Assembly (NCBI RefSeq): GCF_028869115.1
Contig: NZ_CP079800.1
Span: forward strand, 744,001 to 808,000
Source: Pseudemcibacter aquimaris
Lineage (GTDB): Bacteria > Pseudomonadota > Alphaproteobacteria > Sphingomonadales > Emcibacteraceae
Reading direction: 5' to 3'
Length of the DNA stretch: 64,000 bases
Shown in pieces: positions 26,885 through 37,056 of the stretch. Numbering within the stretch: position 1 is the stretch's first letter; the number at the start of each line of letters is the position of its first letter. The position numbers and the translations under genes were made by a program. The notes below the pieces were generated by a model. That model saw only the letters and a list, made by a program, of their open reading frames with translations, searched no databases and was not told where the DNA came from.

Positions 26885-28252
26885 ATGGCAATTAGTACTC
26901 AACATGAAATGAAGAGCCAATGGAAATCCCGCACGGGTTTCCTGCTCGCCGCGGTTGGCGGGGCGATTGGCCTTGGTAACATCTGGCGTTTTCCATTTGA
27001 AGCTGGCGAAAATGGCGGTGCCGCATTTGTTATTATCTATGTTGGCTTTGTTATCATTATCGGTTTCCCGCTTCTTGCAGCGGAAACAATGCTTGGCCGT
27101 TATGGCAAGCAGGGCGCGGTAACAAACTTTGGCCATGTTGCCAGAATGGAAGGTAAATCTCAAAACTGGAAATACATCGGTTGGTTTATTGCCTTTTCAT
27201 CTTTTATCTTGTGTTCATATTATAGCGTTATTGCCGGGACCACAGCGGCTTATGCCTATGAAGCCGTGATGGGTAGTTTTTCTGGTATCACGCCGGAAGG
27301 ATCGGTGGAATTATACGCGAGTTATTCCAGTAGCCCGTTAAAACTAACATTCTGGCATGCGTTTTTCATGATCGTATGTGCGTTTATTCTCTCTCATAAG
27401 CTGAATGATGGTATCGAAAGAATGACATCGATTGCAATGCCGATTTTCTTCTTCTTACTATTGTCACTTATTGTGATGGCGGCATTCATTGGTGATTTTG
27501 CTGCGGGTGCGGCGTTCCTATTTGAACCTGATTTTTCTAAAGTAACCTTGAGTGTGGTTGTTAGCGCGCTTGGTCAGGCGTTTTTCTCAATCGGTGTGGC
27601 GCTTGGTATTATGCTGACTTTTGGTGCTTACTTACCGCAGGAAACATCCATTGTGAAATCAGCATTTATCATTTGTATTGCGGATACATGTGTTGCGGTG
27701 TTTGCGGGTCTTTCCATTTTCCCAATTGTATTTGGGTTTGGCATGGAACCGAATGTTGGTTCTGCGCTTGTTTTCAACACAATGACGGTTGCTTTTGGCC
27801 AGCTTGAATACGGTGGCTTGGTTGGTGCTGGGTTCTTCACATTGCTGGCGATTGCGGGCTTTACGACCTTGCTTGCGCTGATGGAACAGATGGTTGTTTA
27901 TCTGAACAAATTTTATGATATGTCACGTGGTAAATCGGCATCGATTGTAACAGGTGCGATCTTCACTGTTGGTATGCTTTCTGTATTCTCAAGTAATATT
28001 CTGGCGCATGTGAAAATCGCGGGGTTAGGACTATTGGATAGCTTTGATTGGTATGTGAACCAAATCGGTCTGCCGCTTGGTGGATTGCTGACTGCTGTTT
28101 TTGTTGGCTGGGTTATTAAGAAGCAAAATGTTATTGAAGCATTCGGTGAAAATGAAAGCCATCTGGACCTTCTATATACGGTGATCAAATATCTTTGTCC
28201 GATTGCGATTGCGATTGTGTTTGTCTCGCAAATTATTGCGCAATTCAGTTAA
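26885..28252 (+). CDS. Sodium:neurotransmitter symporter (NSS) family transporter
   Basis: A 455-residue LeuT-fold transporter with TGFLLAAVGGAIGLGNIWRFPF (sodium- and substrate-binding unwound helix 1), LPQETSIVKSAFIICIADTCVAVFAG and typical spacing for 11 to 12 membrane helices. The start is placed at the ATG at 26885, behind AGGGAAGG; a TTG two codons earlier is possible. It would take up an amino acid with sodium. It lies 22 bp after the AGCS gene, so they are probably co-transcribed. A second NSS gene lies at 43697. Confidence 0.93.
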   Translation: MAISTQHEMKSQWKSRTGFLLAAVGGAIGLGNIWRFPFEAGENGGAAFVIIYVGFVIIIGFPLLAAETMLGRYGKQGAVTNFGHVARMEGKSQNWKYIGWFIAFSSFILCSYYSVIAGTTAAYAYEAVMGSFSGITPEGSVELYASYSSSPLKLTFWHAFFMIVCAFILSHKLNDGIERMTSIAMPIFFFLLLSLIVMAAFIGDFAAGAAFLFEPDFSKVTLSVVVSALGQAFFSIGVALGIMLTFGAYLPQETSIVKSAFIICIADTCVAVFAGLSIFPIVFGFGMEPNVGSALVFNTMTVAFGQLEYGGLVGAGFFTLLAIAGFTTLLALMEQMVVYLNKFYDMSRGKSASIVTGAIFTVGMLSVFSSNILAHVKIAGLGLLDSFDWYVNQIGLPLGGLLTAVFVGWVIKKQNVIEAFGENESHLDLLYTVIKYLCPIAIAIVFVSQIIAQFS

Positions 28253-28286
28253 TCACTGAAAAACCTAAATTTTTAGCCATTCTAAT

Positions 28287-28317
28287 GCAGAATCCTGTTC
28301 CATGAACGGGATTTTGC
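28287..28317 (+). terminator. Hairpin after the NSS gene
   Basis: A 14-bp stem, GCAGAATCCTGTTC pairing with GAACGGGATTTTGC (two G-U pairs), closes a 3-base loop. There is no T-run after it, so it may act as an RNA-end stabiliser or Rho-assisted terminator rather than a classical intrinsic terminator. Confidence 0.5.
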
Positions 28318-28383
28318 TGTTATTAGGGGGCGCGAAATATGTTACGCTGATTATTGTCGTAATATAAAAATCAGAGAAGAACG

Positions 28384-29604
28384 ATGGACAACGAATTTTA
28401 CCGAATAAAAAGATTACCCCCCTATGTTTTTGCCGAAGTTAATGCCATGAAGGCAAAGGCGCGAGCGGCCGGGGAAGATATCATTGATTTCGGTATGGGA
28501 AATCCTGATTTGATGCCACCTCAACATGTGATGGATAAGGTCACGGAAACCATGAAAGACCCAAAAGCGCATCGTTATTCCGTCTCAAAAGGAATTCACG
28601 GTCTACGTAAAGCAATGGCCGCTTATTACGAGCGCCGCTTTAATGTGACGCTTGATCCGGAAACGGAAATTATCGCGACACTTGGATCAAAAGAAGGACT
28701 AGCAAACTTGGCGCAGGCAATAACCGCGCCGGGTGATGTGATCTTGGTCCCGAACCCAAGTTATCCGATCCATCATTTTGGATTTATCATTGCCGGCGCG
28801 ACTATGCGTCACCTGCCGACAACTGAAGACCATGATTTTATGGAAATGCTTGACCAGGCGGTAAAACACAGCATTCCAAAACCGCTTGCGCTTGTGATTA
28901 ATTATCCGTCAAACCCAACAGCAGAAGTGGTCGATCTGGATTTTTATAAAGAGGTCGTGGCTTATTGCAAAAAGCACGAAATCTTTATTCTTTCTGATTT
29001 GGCGTATGCAGAAATTTATTATGGTGATAATCCACCACCTTCGATATTAGAGATCGAAGGCGCCCGTGATATCGCTGTTGAATTTACATCCATGAGTAAG
29101 ACATATTCCATGGCTGGTTGGCGTATGGGTTTTGCTGTTGGTAATAAAAAACTTATCGGTGCGCTAACACGTATGAAATCATATGTGGATTATGGTGCTT
29201 TTACCCCGATACAGGTGGCGGCAACTGCGGCCCTTAATGGACCACAGGACTGTATTGATTTCGCAAGAAATACATATAAAAGCCGCCGTGATGTACTTGT
29301 CAGTGGAATGGAAGGTTCCGGCTGGGAAATCCCATCACCCGAAGCAACCATGTTTGCATGGGTGCCACTTCCGGATGGATGGGAACAGGTTGGATCAAAC
29401 GAATTTTCAAAAGCACTATTAAGCCATGCGAAAGTCGCCGTTGCGCCGGGAATTGGTTTTGGTGAATATGGCGATGGGCATGTGCGTATTGCGCTTGTGG
29501 AAAATGAGCATCGCATCAGGCAAGCGATGCGTAATATGAAGCAATTTTTGAAAAACAGTGATGAATATTTAAATCAAATATTAGAAACAAAAATTAAGGA
29601 ATAA
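28384..29604 (+). CDS. Class I/II aminotransferase (AlaC / LL-DAP-aminotransferase-like)
   Basis: A 406-residue PLP aminotransferase of fold type I. It begins FYRIKRLPPYVFAEVNAMK and shows DFGMGNPDLMPP, SKGIHGLRKAMAAYYERRF, the NYPSNPTAEV substrate loop, DLAYAEI, and the PLP lysine in SMSKTYSMAGWRMGF. Orthologues are annotated as alanine, aspartate or LL-diaminopimelate aminotransferase; the substrate cannot be set from sequence. It is 4 bp upstream of hom, suggesting a role in aspartate-family or alanine metabolism. Confidence 0.88.
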   Translation: MDNEFYRIKRLPPYVFAEVNAMKAKARAAGEDIIDFGMGNPDLMPPQHVMDKVTETMKDPKAHRYSVSKGIHGLRKAMAAYYERRFNVTLDPETEIIATLGSKEGLANLAQAITAPGDVILVPNPSYPIHHFGFIIAGATMRHLPTTEDHDFMEMLDQAVKHSIPKPLALVINYPSNPTAEVVDLDFYKEVVAYCKKHEIFILSDLAYAEIYYGDNPPPSILEIEGARDIAVEFTSMSKTYSMAGWRMGFAVGNKKLIGALTRMKSYVDYGAFTPIQVAATAALNGPQDCIDFARNTYKSRRDVLVSGMEGSGWEIPSPEATMFAWVPLPDGWEQVGSNEFSKALLSHAKVAVAPGIGFGEYGDGHVRIALVENEHRIRQAMRNMKQFLKNSDEYLNQILETKIKE

Positions 29605-29608
29605 AAAA

Positions 29609-30901
29609 GTGAGTGACCCTCTTAAGGTAGCCGTCGCGGGACTTGGTAATGTTGGCGTTGGCGTCGTTAAAATTCTTGAAGAACATAAAGAAATGATCAA
29701 GGACCGTGCCGGTCGTGAAATTCAAATTACCGCAGTATCAGCACGCAGCAAAACGGCGGACCGCGGTGTTGATCTTTCACCTTATACATGGGTTGATAAC
29801 GCGGCCGATATGGCTGATCTTGATAATGTTGATATCGTTGTTGAACTTATTGGCGGTGAAGAAGGGATTGCATTTACACTTTCTAAAAACGCCCTTAAAA
29901 ACAAAAAATCACTTGTGACAGCAAACAAAGCGATGGTTGCTCACCACGGTGCATTACTTGCGGATATGGCACAAGAAAATGATGTTGCTATGCGTTATGA
30001 AGCGGCCGTTGCCGGCGGTATTCCAATCATTAAAGCAATTGGCGAGGGCCTTGCAGCCAATAAACTATCTCAAGTTTACGGTATCATGAACGGTACAACG
30101 AACTATATGCTGACACATATGGAACAGCGTGGTTTGACTTATGATGAAATCCTTGATGAGGTAACAGAACTTGGATACCTCGAAGCTGATCCAGCACTTG
30201 ACCTGGACGGTATCGATGCGGCGCATAAGCTTGCGATTTTAAGTAGTGTTGCGTTTGGCACCAAGACGGATTTTGATAATGTGTATATCGAAGGCATCCG
30301 TAAAATCCAAGGCATTGATATTGAAAATTCCAAAGAAATGGGTTTAAAAATCAAGCTTCTTGGTATGACTAAATATGAAAATGGTACGTTAAGTCAACGT
30401 GTGCATCCGGTGATGATTGATCGTGATCTTCCGATTGCAAGCGTTAATGACGGCTTTAACGCATTGGTGGTTGATGGCGATTATATCGACCGCACATTCT
30501 ATCAAGGGCGCGGTGCAGGTGAAGGGCCAACGGCATCTGCGGTTGTGGCGGACCTGATCGATATCGCAAGAAACCACACAGGTGCGGCATTCTTTAAACC
30601 GGCATCAAAACTGGTTGAAGCATCACCAGTTTCAATTAATCAGCGCCGCGGTGAATATTATGTTAGAATTTTAGCTGATAATAATACTGGTGTTCTTGCT
30701 GATATTACAAATGAACTTAAGTCAGCTGGTGTTTCTGTAAATGATATGAAGCAAAAAACAGCATCAAACGATGGGCGGGTATATATCATTATCACAACCC
30801 ATGAAACAACGGAAACAGCGTTAAAAGATGCTGTAAACCGTATTGATGAATTGTCGGTTGTATTGGAGCCGACAATGTCTATTAGAATTGAAAAATTATA
30901 A
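29609..30901 (+). CDS. hom: Homoserine dehydrogenase
   Basis: A 430-residue enzyme reducing aspartate semialdehyde to homoserine for threonine and methionine synthesis. It has the NAD(P) motif GLGNVGVGVV at the N-terminus, the catalytic region ELIGGEEG and SLVTANKAMVA, GIMNGTTNYMLTHM, LGYLEADPALDLDGIDAAHK, and a C-terminal ACT domain (from about residue 350) that gives feedback control, usually by threonine. The start is GTG. Confidence 0.96.
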   Translation: MSDPLKVAVAGLGNVGVGVVKILEEHKEMIKDRAGREIQITAVSARSKTADRGVDLSPYTWVDNAADMADLDNVDIVVELIGGEEGIAFTLSKNALKNKKSLVTANKAMVAHHGALLADMAQENDVAMRYEAAVAGGIPIIKAIGEGLAANKLSQVYGIMNGTTNYMLTHMEQRGLTYDEILDEVTELGYLEADPALDLDGIDAAHKLAILSSVAFGTKTDFDNVYIEGIRKIQGIDIENSKEMGLKIKLLGMTKYENGTLSQRVHPVMIDRDLPIASVNDGFNALVVDGDYIDRTFYQGRGAGEGPTASAVVADLIDIARNHTGAAFFKPASKLVEASPVSINQRRGEYYVRILADNNTGVLADITNELKSAGVSVNDMKQKTASNDGRVYIIITTHETTETALKDAVNRIDELSVVLEPTMSIRIEKL

Positions 30902-30947
30902 AATTGGGCTATATTCGCCCCAGAGAGATTAAAAATAGGAAATAATT

Positions 30948-31925
30948 ATGGCAGTTAATTCAACACTGGATCGTGTGTTTGTTCTTGAACTAGTACGCGT
31001 AACAGAAGCAGCGGCAATCGCAGCAGCAAAACTTGTTGGTATGGGTGATGAGAAGGCCGCAGATGCAGCCGCCGTTGAATCCATGCGTAATGAATTTAAC
31101 GATCTTGATATCAAAGGCCGCATCGTTATTGGTGAAGGTGAACGCGACGAAGCACCAATGCTTTACATCGGTGAAGAAGTAGGTACAGGAAACGGCCCGG
31201 AAATCGATATCGCACTTGATCCGCTTGAGGGTACAACGATTGCTGCGAAAGCGATGCAAAACTCACTTGCTGTTGTGGCGCTTGCGGAAAAAGGAAACCT
31301 ACTTAACGCACCGGATGTTTATATGGACAAAATCGCGGTTGGTCCTGGTCTTCCGGAAGGTGTTGTTGATCTTGATAATTCCGTTGCTGATAACGTTAAG
31401 GCTGTGGCCAAAGCAAAGAACCGCCCAGTAAGCGATATGCTTGTTTGTGTTCTTGACCGTCCACGTCACGAACAAATCATTAAAGAAGTTCGCGAATGCG
31501 GAGCACGCGTAAAACTAATCGGTGACGGTGATGTTGCCGGTGTTATTGATACAACAAACCCAAAAACATCAGTTGATATTTACATGGGCTCTGGCGGCGC
31601 ACCAGAAGGTGTACTTGCAGCTGCTGCACTTCGTTGTATCGGTGGTCAAATTCAAGGTCGCCTGACATTCCGTAATGATACGGAACGTGGTCGTGCTAAC
31701 AAATGGGGTATCACGGATCTTGACCGTAAATATTCAACAGAAGAAATGGCATCAGGCGATGTGATTTTCGCGGCAACGGGTGTGACTGACGGTACGCTTC
31801 TTCACGGTGTTCACACATCAGAAGACGGCAAGCGTTACACAACAGAAACGATCGTTATGCGTTCTGCGTCAAAAACTGTACGTCGTATTCAAACAGAACA
31901 TGACCGCGCCATCAAACTTTCGTAA
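30948..31925 (+). CDS. glpX: Class II fructose-1,6-bisphosphatase
   Basis: A 325-residue GlpX-type phosphatase of gluconeogenesis. Signatures are GRIVIGEGERDEAPMLYIGE, DIALDPLEGTTIAAKAMQ and GSGGAPEGVLAAAALRCIGG. It would convert fructose-1,6-bisphosphate to fructose-6-phosphate, fitting growth on amino acids and organic acids. Its stop is followed at once by recJ. Confidence 0.96.
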   Translation: MAVNSTLDRVFVLELVRVTEAAAIAAAKLVGMGDEKAADAAAVESMRNEFNDLDIKGRIVIGEGERDEAPMLYIGEEVGTGNGPEIDIALDPLEGTTIAAKAMQNSLAVVALAEKGNLLNAPDVYMDKIAVGPGLPEGVVDLDNSVADNVKAVAKAKNRPVSDMLVCVLDRPRHEQIIKEVRECGARVKLIGDGDVAGVIDTTNPKTSVDIYMGSGGAPEGVLAAAALRCIGGQIQGRLTFRNDTERGRANKWGITDLDRKYSTEEMASGDVIFAATGVTDGTLLHGVHTSEDGKRYTTETIVMRSASKTVRRIQTEHDRAIKLS

Positions 31926-33734
31926 ATGAGTGATGATGCGCAAACCATAGCAGACCGGGAACTGGTTCTTGCTGTGGAAAATTCAATTACCGGCAGGGCG
32001 TGGGTGTCACGTCCTGCCGAGCCTCGTTTTATACAGGCGATCGCGCAAAACCATAATCTGCCTGAAATTGTTGCCCGCGTCGTTGTTGGACGCGGCATTT
32101 CCGTGGAAAATGCGGAAATATTTCTAAATCCCACATTACGAGAACAACTACCTGATCCATCAATATTTAAGGATATGGATAAAGCATGCGCACGTATTGC
32201 TGATGCGATTATGGCGGGTGAAAAGGTTGCTGTTTTCGGCGATTATGATGTGGACGGCGCAACATCATCGGCAATATTCAAGCGTTTCTTCAAATCCATC
32301 GGACAGGACATTACAGCTTATATTCCCGATAGGATGGAAGAGGGGTACGGCCCAAATACAAAAGCACTGCTTGAATTAAAAGCCGCCGGACATAAGCTCG
32401 TGATTACAGTTGATTGTGGCATTGTTTCATTTGAACCTCTTGCCGCCGCTACAAATGCCGGACTTGATATGATTGTGGTTGACCACCATCAGGCGGAAGC
32501 CAAGCTTCCAGATGCAGTCGCAGTCGTTAATCCAAACAGACTTGATGAAGAACCGGGATACGGGCAACTTGCCGCGATTGGTGTTAGCTTTATCACCATT
32601 GTCGGGATTAACCGGGAACTTAGGAACCGTGGCTGGTATAAGGATCAAGCAATTGAAGAGCCAAAAATTATCCAGTGGCTTGATCTCGTGGCCTTAGGGA
32701 CCATCTGTGATGTGGTGCCATTAACGGGCGTTAATCGTGCACTTGTGGCTCAAGGGCTTAAGATTATGGCAGCACGTGGCAATCAAGGATTGAAAGCATT
32801 AAGTGATGTGGCGGGTATTTCAGAAGAACCGGGCACTTACCACGCAGGTTTTCTACTTGGGCCACGTGTGAATGCAGGCGGCCGTGTTGGCAGATCGGAA
32901 GCTGGTACCATTCTATTAAGTACCGATAACGAAGAAGAGGCGATCCGTATATCGTCAGAACTGAATACTTATAACGCGGAACGTCAGGCGATCGAAGCAA
33001 TGGTTCTTGAAGATGCGATGGATCAGGTCACTGCAAAAATTGGCCCAGGTGGTGTTGTTCCACCCGTGATTATTGCCGCTGGAAATGGATGGCATCCGGG
33101 TGTAATTGGTATTGTCGCCGGAAGGTTAAAAGAACATTTCGGCAGACCGACCATCGTGATCGCCATCGATGAGCATGGTGACGCTAAAGGATCCGGCAGG
33201 TCCATTTACGGTGTTGATCTTGGTTCGGCCATTACCGCCGCAAGGCAAGCGGAAATCCTAACCGCCGGTGGTGGACATGCCATGGCAGCAGGACTTAGCA
33301 TGCGTAAAGAAATGCTGGATGATTTAGAAGAGTTTTTAACATCCCGACTTAAAAGTAAAATTGATGAAGCGGTGGCAACGATGTCACTGAAACTGGATGG
33401 TGCGTTGTCACTTTCTGCAGTGGATCCAACACTTGTAAATCAACTTGATCAGATCGGACCATACGGGCAGGGGAATGCAGGACCGCGTTTTGCTTTTTCT
33501 GATTGTTTTGTCAGTTATGTGGATATTGTTGGCAAAGATCATGTGAAATGCACACTTAAGGGGGGCGATGGATCAACCGTTAAGGCAATGGCATTTAGAA
33601 GTGCCGATAAACCACTTGGGCGTTTTTTGATAGATTCTCGTGGCAAAGCGATAAAAATTGCAGGCACCATCAGAAATAATCATTGGAATGGCCGCACAAG
33701 CGCAGAAATTTTCATTGATGATGCGTCGGAATAG
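31926..33734 (+). CDS. recJ: Single-stranded-DNA-specific exonuclease RecJ
   Basis: A 602-residue DHH-family 5'-3' exonuclease for recombination and mismatch repair. Motifs are VAVFGDYDVDGATSSAI, TVDCGI, VVDHHQAEAKLPDA (DHH), GPRVNAGGRVG, and the DHHA1 region with GGGHAMAAGLSM, followed by a C-terminal OB-type segment. The start directly abuts the glpX stop. AT-rich complementary sequence (GGTTTTTT/AAAAAAACC) follows the stop and could be a weak terminator. Confidence 0.96.
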   Translation: MSDDAQTIADRELVLAVENSITGRAWVSRPAEPRFIQAIAQNHNLPEIVARVVVGRGISVENAEIFLNPTLREQLPDPSIFKDMDKACARIADAIMAGEKVAVFGDYDVDGATSSAIFKRFFKSIGQDITAYIPDRMEEGYGPNTKALLELKAAGHKLVITVDCGIVSFEPLAAATNAGLDMIVVDHHQAEAKLPDAVAVVNPNRLDEEPGYGQLAAIGVSFITIVGINRELRNRGWYKDQAIEEPKIIQWLDLVALGTICDVVPLTGVNRALVAQGLKIMAARGNQGLKALSDVAGISEEPGTYHAGFLLGPRVNAGGRVGRSEAGTILLSTDNEEEAIRISSELNTYNAERQAIEAMVLEDAMDQVTAKIGPGGVVPPVIIAAGNGWHPGVIGIVAGRLKEHFGRPTIVIAIDEHGDAKGSGRSIYGVDLGSAITAARQAEILTAGGGHAMAAGLSMRKEMLDDLEEFLTSRLKSKIDEAVATMSLKLDGALSLSAVDPTLVNQLDQIGPYGQGNAGPRFAFSDCFVSYVDIVGKDHVKCTLKGGDGSTVKAMAFRSADKPLGRFLIDSRGKAIKIAGTIRNNHWNGRTSAEIFIDDASE

Positions 33735-33796
33735 GCTTGATTTCTGCGGTTTTTTAAAAAAACCAAAAAAAAGTATTATTTATTACAAAAAAGCTA

Positions 33797-33825
33797 TTGA
33801 CCAAGACCGCCTGAAGGGTTAGAAA
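33797..33825 (+). promoter_or_regulatory. Likely promoter of tRNA-Glu
   Basis: TTGACC (33797-33802) is separated by 17 bp from TAGAAA (33820-33825), a plausible sigma70-type -35/-10 pair placed about 20 bp before the tRNA 5' end. Confidence 0.5.
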
Positions 33826-33845
33826 CCACCCACACCGATCACGGA

Positions 33846-33920
33846 GGCCCCTTCGTCTAGCGGTTAGGACGCGGCCCTTTCACGGCTGAAACACGGGTTC
33901 GAGTCCCGTAGGGGTCACCA
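33846..33920 (+). tRNA. tRNA-Glu (anticodon TTC)
   Basis: The acceptor stem GGCCCCT (33846-33852) pairs with AGGGGTC (33910-33916) with one G-U pair; the discriminator is A and CCA is encoded. The anticodon stem CGGCC/GGCTG encloses the loop CTTTCAC with TTC at 33879-33881. The T-arm has GGTTCGAGTCC. It reads glutamate codons GAA and GAG. Confidence 0.97.
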
Positions 33921-33935
33921 CATTCGGTACTAAAA

Positions 33936-33972
33936 CAAGCGCCAATGGTATTTGCCTGAGGCGCTTTTTTTT
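33936..33972 (+). terminator. Rho-independent terminator after tRNA-Glu
   Basis: AAGCGCC (33937-33943) pairs with GGCGCTT (33960-33966), followed by a run of T to 33972. Confidence 0.85.
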
Positions 33973-33997
33973 ATGGGAAATTATTAAATTTTCGGCT

Positions 33998-34636
33998 TTA
34001 GTTAACTGCTTCGTTCTTTTGGAGATCATCACAATACGTTTTAATGTGTTTGCCGAGTAAGATCAGCCAGATAAAAATTGATGCTTCAAGTATACGTTGA
34101 ATTAGTCCTACCCATTGGGAATTCGGATCTAAATTTGTAAAACACAGTAAGAGCACCATACCTAGTGTAATTCCTAAATTTTTAAAAAATTTGGATGGGG
34201 CCCAATTATCTAATCCCAAGGAAATAAGAAATATTGCCGCCGCTCCGCCTAAATAACCGGGGAGGGCTGAGACAATATGGATATTATGAGAAAGTGTAGG
34301 TGAAGCTGGTCTACATTCAAAATCACAAGGGAAAACTGCGGCGACCGTAAGGGATAATGTGTAAAGCACCAAGAAAGACATACCGAGTATATTATATTTG
34401 TTTTTCGGTATTATTTTGGTGCAAAGAACAATAAAAATCAGGATAAACATTTGCGTGGGAATAAAGCCAAGATAATTAACAAATGGACCTGTAACAGCAC
34501 CCGTTGCACCAAGTTCGCTTATGAACTGGGATGAGTGATTATAATTTTCATAAATTATCCCACCCCAAACTAAGGTCACCAAAAACCAGCTTGCGGCGAA
34601 AATAGGTAAAATCACTAAGAGGTTGTTTTTATTCAT
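33998..34636 (-). CDS. DUF998-type integral membrane protein
   Basis: A 212-residue protein with about six hydrophobic segments. It resembles the DUF998 family: an SQFISELGATGA motif after the first membrane helix, then AAVFPCDFECRP and SHNIHIVSALPGYLGG. Function is unknown for the family. It stands alone between tRNA-Glu and the glutarate genes. Confidence 0.75.
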   Translation of the reverse strand: MNKNNLLVILPIFAASWFLVTLVWGGIIYENYNHSSQFISELGATGAVTGPFVNYLGFIPTQMFILIFIVLCTKIIPKNKYNILGMSFLVLYTLSLTVAAVFPCDFECRPASPTLSHNIHIVSALPGYLGGAAAIFLISLGLDNWAPSKFFKNLGITLGMVLLLCFTNLDPNSQWVGLIQRILEASIFIWLILLGKHIKTYCDDLQKNEAVN

Positions 34637-34717
34637 ATGTAAATAATTACAATCATTTTTCAGCAGTGCAAGTTGGAAATATAATCGGGAATTGGCTGTT
34701 ATCTGTTAAACAATGCT

Positions 34718-35854
34718 TTAATCTGGCCGTTTTGGTGGTGCCTTTTTATATTCCATTGGTGTTTTTGAATATTTAATCGGGTTGGCAATGATGGGAACAT
34801 CGTTGCCATTTTCATCTTTAATGGTTTCAAGTACGCCACGTTCTTTCACATGCGGATCAGATAAAATTTCAGCAATATTATTGACGGGTCCGCAAGGTAC
34901 GCCATGTTGTTCAAATAAACTGACCCATTCTTTTGTGGATTTCTGAATGATTTTATCTGCGATTAATGGAATTAATGATTTTCGGTTTTTAACACGTTCG
35001 GCGTTGGTTTTATAATTGGCATCATCTGCCCAGTTTTCACCAACAAGCGCGCTGAATTTTTCAAACTGGCTATCATTGCCAACCGCCAGCACCATATCAC
35101 CATCACTTGTTTTGAACGTTTGATAGGGAACAATGCTGACATGTTCATTGCCATGGCGTTTTGGGACATTGCCGCTCATCAGGTAATTTGATGTATGATT
35201 GGCAAGCATGGCAATTTGGGTGTCCAGCAACGCTAAATCAATATATTGTCCTTCGCCGGTTTTGTCGCGGTGGGCAAGGGCACCCAAAATACCAATCGTT
35301 GCATACATACCTGTCATAACATCGGCAATGGCAACGCCAACTTTTTGCGGACCGCCACCATTTTCATCACTATCGCCCGTGATGCTCATCATGCCGCCCA
35401 TGGCTTGGATCATGAAATCATACCCGGCACGGTTTGCATAAGGACCCGTTTGCCCAAATCCTGTGATTGAACAATAAATCAACCCAGGATTGACTTTAGA
35501 AAGGTTATCATAATCAAGGCCATATTTTTTAAGGCCACCGACTTTATAATTTTCAACCAGAATATCGCATTCTTCAGCGAGCGCTTTAATCTCGTCCTGT
35601 CCGGCGGGCGTTGTTATATCAATGGCGCGTGATGATTTATTGCGGTTGGTACAGTGAAAATAGGCAGCATCACCATCACTGCCATCTTCGTTCTTCATAA
35701 AAGGCGGTCCCCACGTCCGAGTATCATCACCAACACCGGGGCGTTCGATTTTTATCACGTCCGCCCCCATATCACCGAGCATCTGCGTCGACCATGGGCC
35801 GGCCAAAACCCGGCTTAGGTCCAATACTTTAATATGGGATAGGGGACCTGCCAT
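34718..35854 (-). CDS. CaiB/BaiF family (class III) CoA-transferase, probably for glutarate
   Basis: A 378-residue class III CoA-transferase. It starts with GPLSHIKVLDLSRVLAGPW and GDMGADVIKIERPG, has NRNKSSRAIDI, YCSITGFGQTGPYANRAGYD, and the segment VGVAIADVMTGMYA with the aspartate that forms the acyl-enzyme. The gene ends the operon that starts with glutaryl-CoA dehydrogenase (2-bp gap). By this context and by the human SUGCT precedent, it probably moves CoA from succinyl-CoA to glutarate. The substrate is inferred, not read from sequence. Confidence 0.85.
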   Translation of the reverse strand: MAGPLSHIKVLDLSRVLAGPWSTQMLGDMGADVIKIERPGVGDDTRTWGPPFMKNEDGSDGDAAYFHCTNRNKSSRAIDITTPAGQDEIKALAEECDILVENYKVGGLKKYGLDYDNLSKVNPGLIYCSITGFGQTGPYANRAGYDFMIQAMGGMMSITGDSDENGGGPQKVGVAIADVMTGMYATIGILGALAHRDKTGEGQYIDLALLDTQIAMLANHTSNYLMSGNVPKRHGNEHVSIVPYQTFKTSDGDMVLAVGNDSQFEKFSALVGENWADDANYKTNAERVKNRKSLIPLIADKIIQKSTKEWVSLFEQHGVPCGPVNNIAEILSDPHVKERGVLETIKDENGNDVPIIANPIKYSKTPMEYKKAPPKRPD

Positions 35855-35856
35855 TA

Positions 35857-37038
35857 CTAGAAAGCGTTAAGACCTGTTTGTAAGCGACCAAGAATGAGTG
35901 CATGGACATCATGGGTGCCTTCGTATGTATTAACCGCTTCAAGGTTCATGGCGTGACGAATAACATGAAATTCATCGGCAATACCGTTACCGCCATGCAT
36001 ATCACGCGCTGTGCGGGCGATATCCAATGCTTTACCGCAATTATTTCTTTTCAGTAATGAAATGGCGTCTGGTGATAATATTTTCTTGTCCATCAGGCGA
36101 CCTGCTTGCAAGCATCCATGAAGACCCAGTGTAATTTCCGTCTGCATATCCGCTAACTTTTTCTGGATTAACTGATTAGCGGCCAGTGGTTTTCCAAATT
36201 GTTTACGGTCAAGGGTATATTGACGTGCAGCATGCCAGCAAAATTCTGCAGCACCAAGCGCACCCCATGCAATGCCGTATCTCGCGTTAGAAAGGCAACC
36301 CAGCGGCCCCTTCATTCCTTCAACATTTGGAAGCATATTTTCTTCTGGAACAAACACATCATCCATAACAATTTCACCGGTATCGGATGCACGCAGTGAA
36401 AATTTACCTTCGATTTTTGGTGCGCTTAATCCTTTCATTCCTTTTTCAAGGATGAAACCGCGAACAACACCATCATCATTTTTACCCCATACAACAAATA
36501 CGTCGGCGATTGGGCTGTTTGTAATCCACATTTTTGTACCGGATAGTAAATAACCACCATCAACGGATTTGGCACGTGTTTGCATGCTTGCAGGATCAGA
36601 TCCTGAATTGGGTTCGGTAAGCCCAAAACAACCGATAAGTTCTGCGGTTGCAAGTTTCGGTAGATATTTTTGCTTTTGTTCTTCGGAACCATAAGCATAG
36701 ATCGGATACATCACGAGCGAGCTTTGAACGGACATGGCACTGCGGTATCCACTGTCAACGCTTTCCACCTCACGCGCAATAAGGCCATATGAAACATATC
36801 CAACACCCGCACAATCATAGCCATCGATGGTAGGGCCCAGAAAACCCATTTCACCCATCTTGGTCAGGATATCGCGGTCAAATTTTTCATGACGGTTTGC
36901 TTCAAGAATGCCGGGCATAAGTTCCGATTGGCAAAAGGCTTTTGCCTGATCGCGGATCATGCGTTCTTCCTCGTTAAGGCTTTCTTCCAAAAGCAATACA
37001 TCATCCCACGGGGCTGATTTCCATTTCATTGCGCTCAT
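35857..37038 (-). CDS. gcdH: Glutaryl-CoA dehydrogenase
   Basis: A 393-residue acyl-CoA dehydrogenase of the glutaryl-CoA type, which oxidatively decarboxylates glutaryl-CoA to crotonyl-CoA with FAD. Matches include [20 protein letters not shown] and [20 protein letters not shown], the FAD loop [30 protein letters not shown], and the catalytic glutamate in [16 protein letters not shown]. These segments fit GcdH better than straight-chain dehydrogenases. An ATG three codons later is an alternative start. Confidence 0.92.
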   Translation of the reverse strand: MSAMKWKSAPWDDVLLLEESLNEEERMIRDQAKAFCQSELMPGILEANRHEKFDRDILTKMGEMGFLGPTIDGYDCAGVGYVSYGLIAREVESVDSGYRSAMSVQSSLVMYPIYAYGSEEQKQKYLPKLATAELIGCFGLTEPNSGSDPASMQTRAKSVDGGYLLSGTKMWITNSPIADVFVVWGKNDDGVVRGFILEKGMKGLSAPKIEGKFSLRASDTGEIVMDDVFVPEENMLPNVEGMKGPLGCLSNARYGIAWGALGAAEFCWHAARQYTLDRKQFGKPLAANQLIQKKLADMQTEITLGLHGCLQAGRLMDKKILSPDAISLLKRNNCGKALDIARTARDMHGGNGIADEFHVIRHAMNLEAVNTYEGTHDVHALILGRLQTGLNAF

Positions 37039-37056
37039 GATTTCGTTTCTTTCAAT

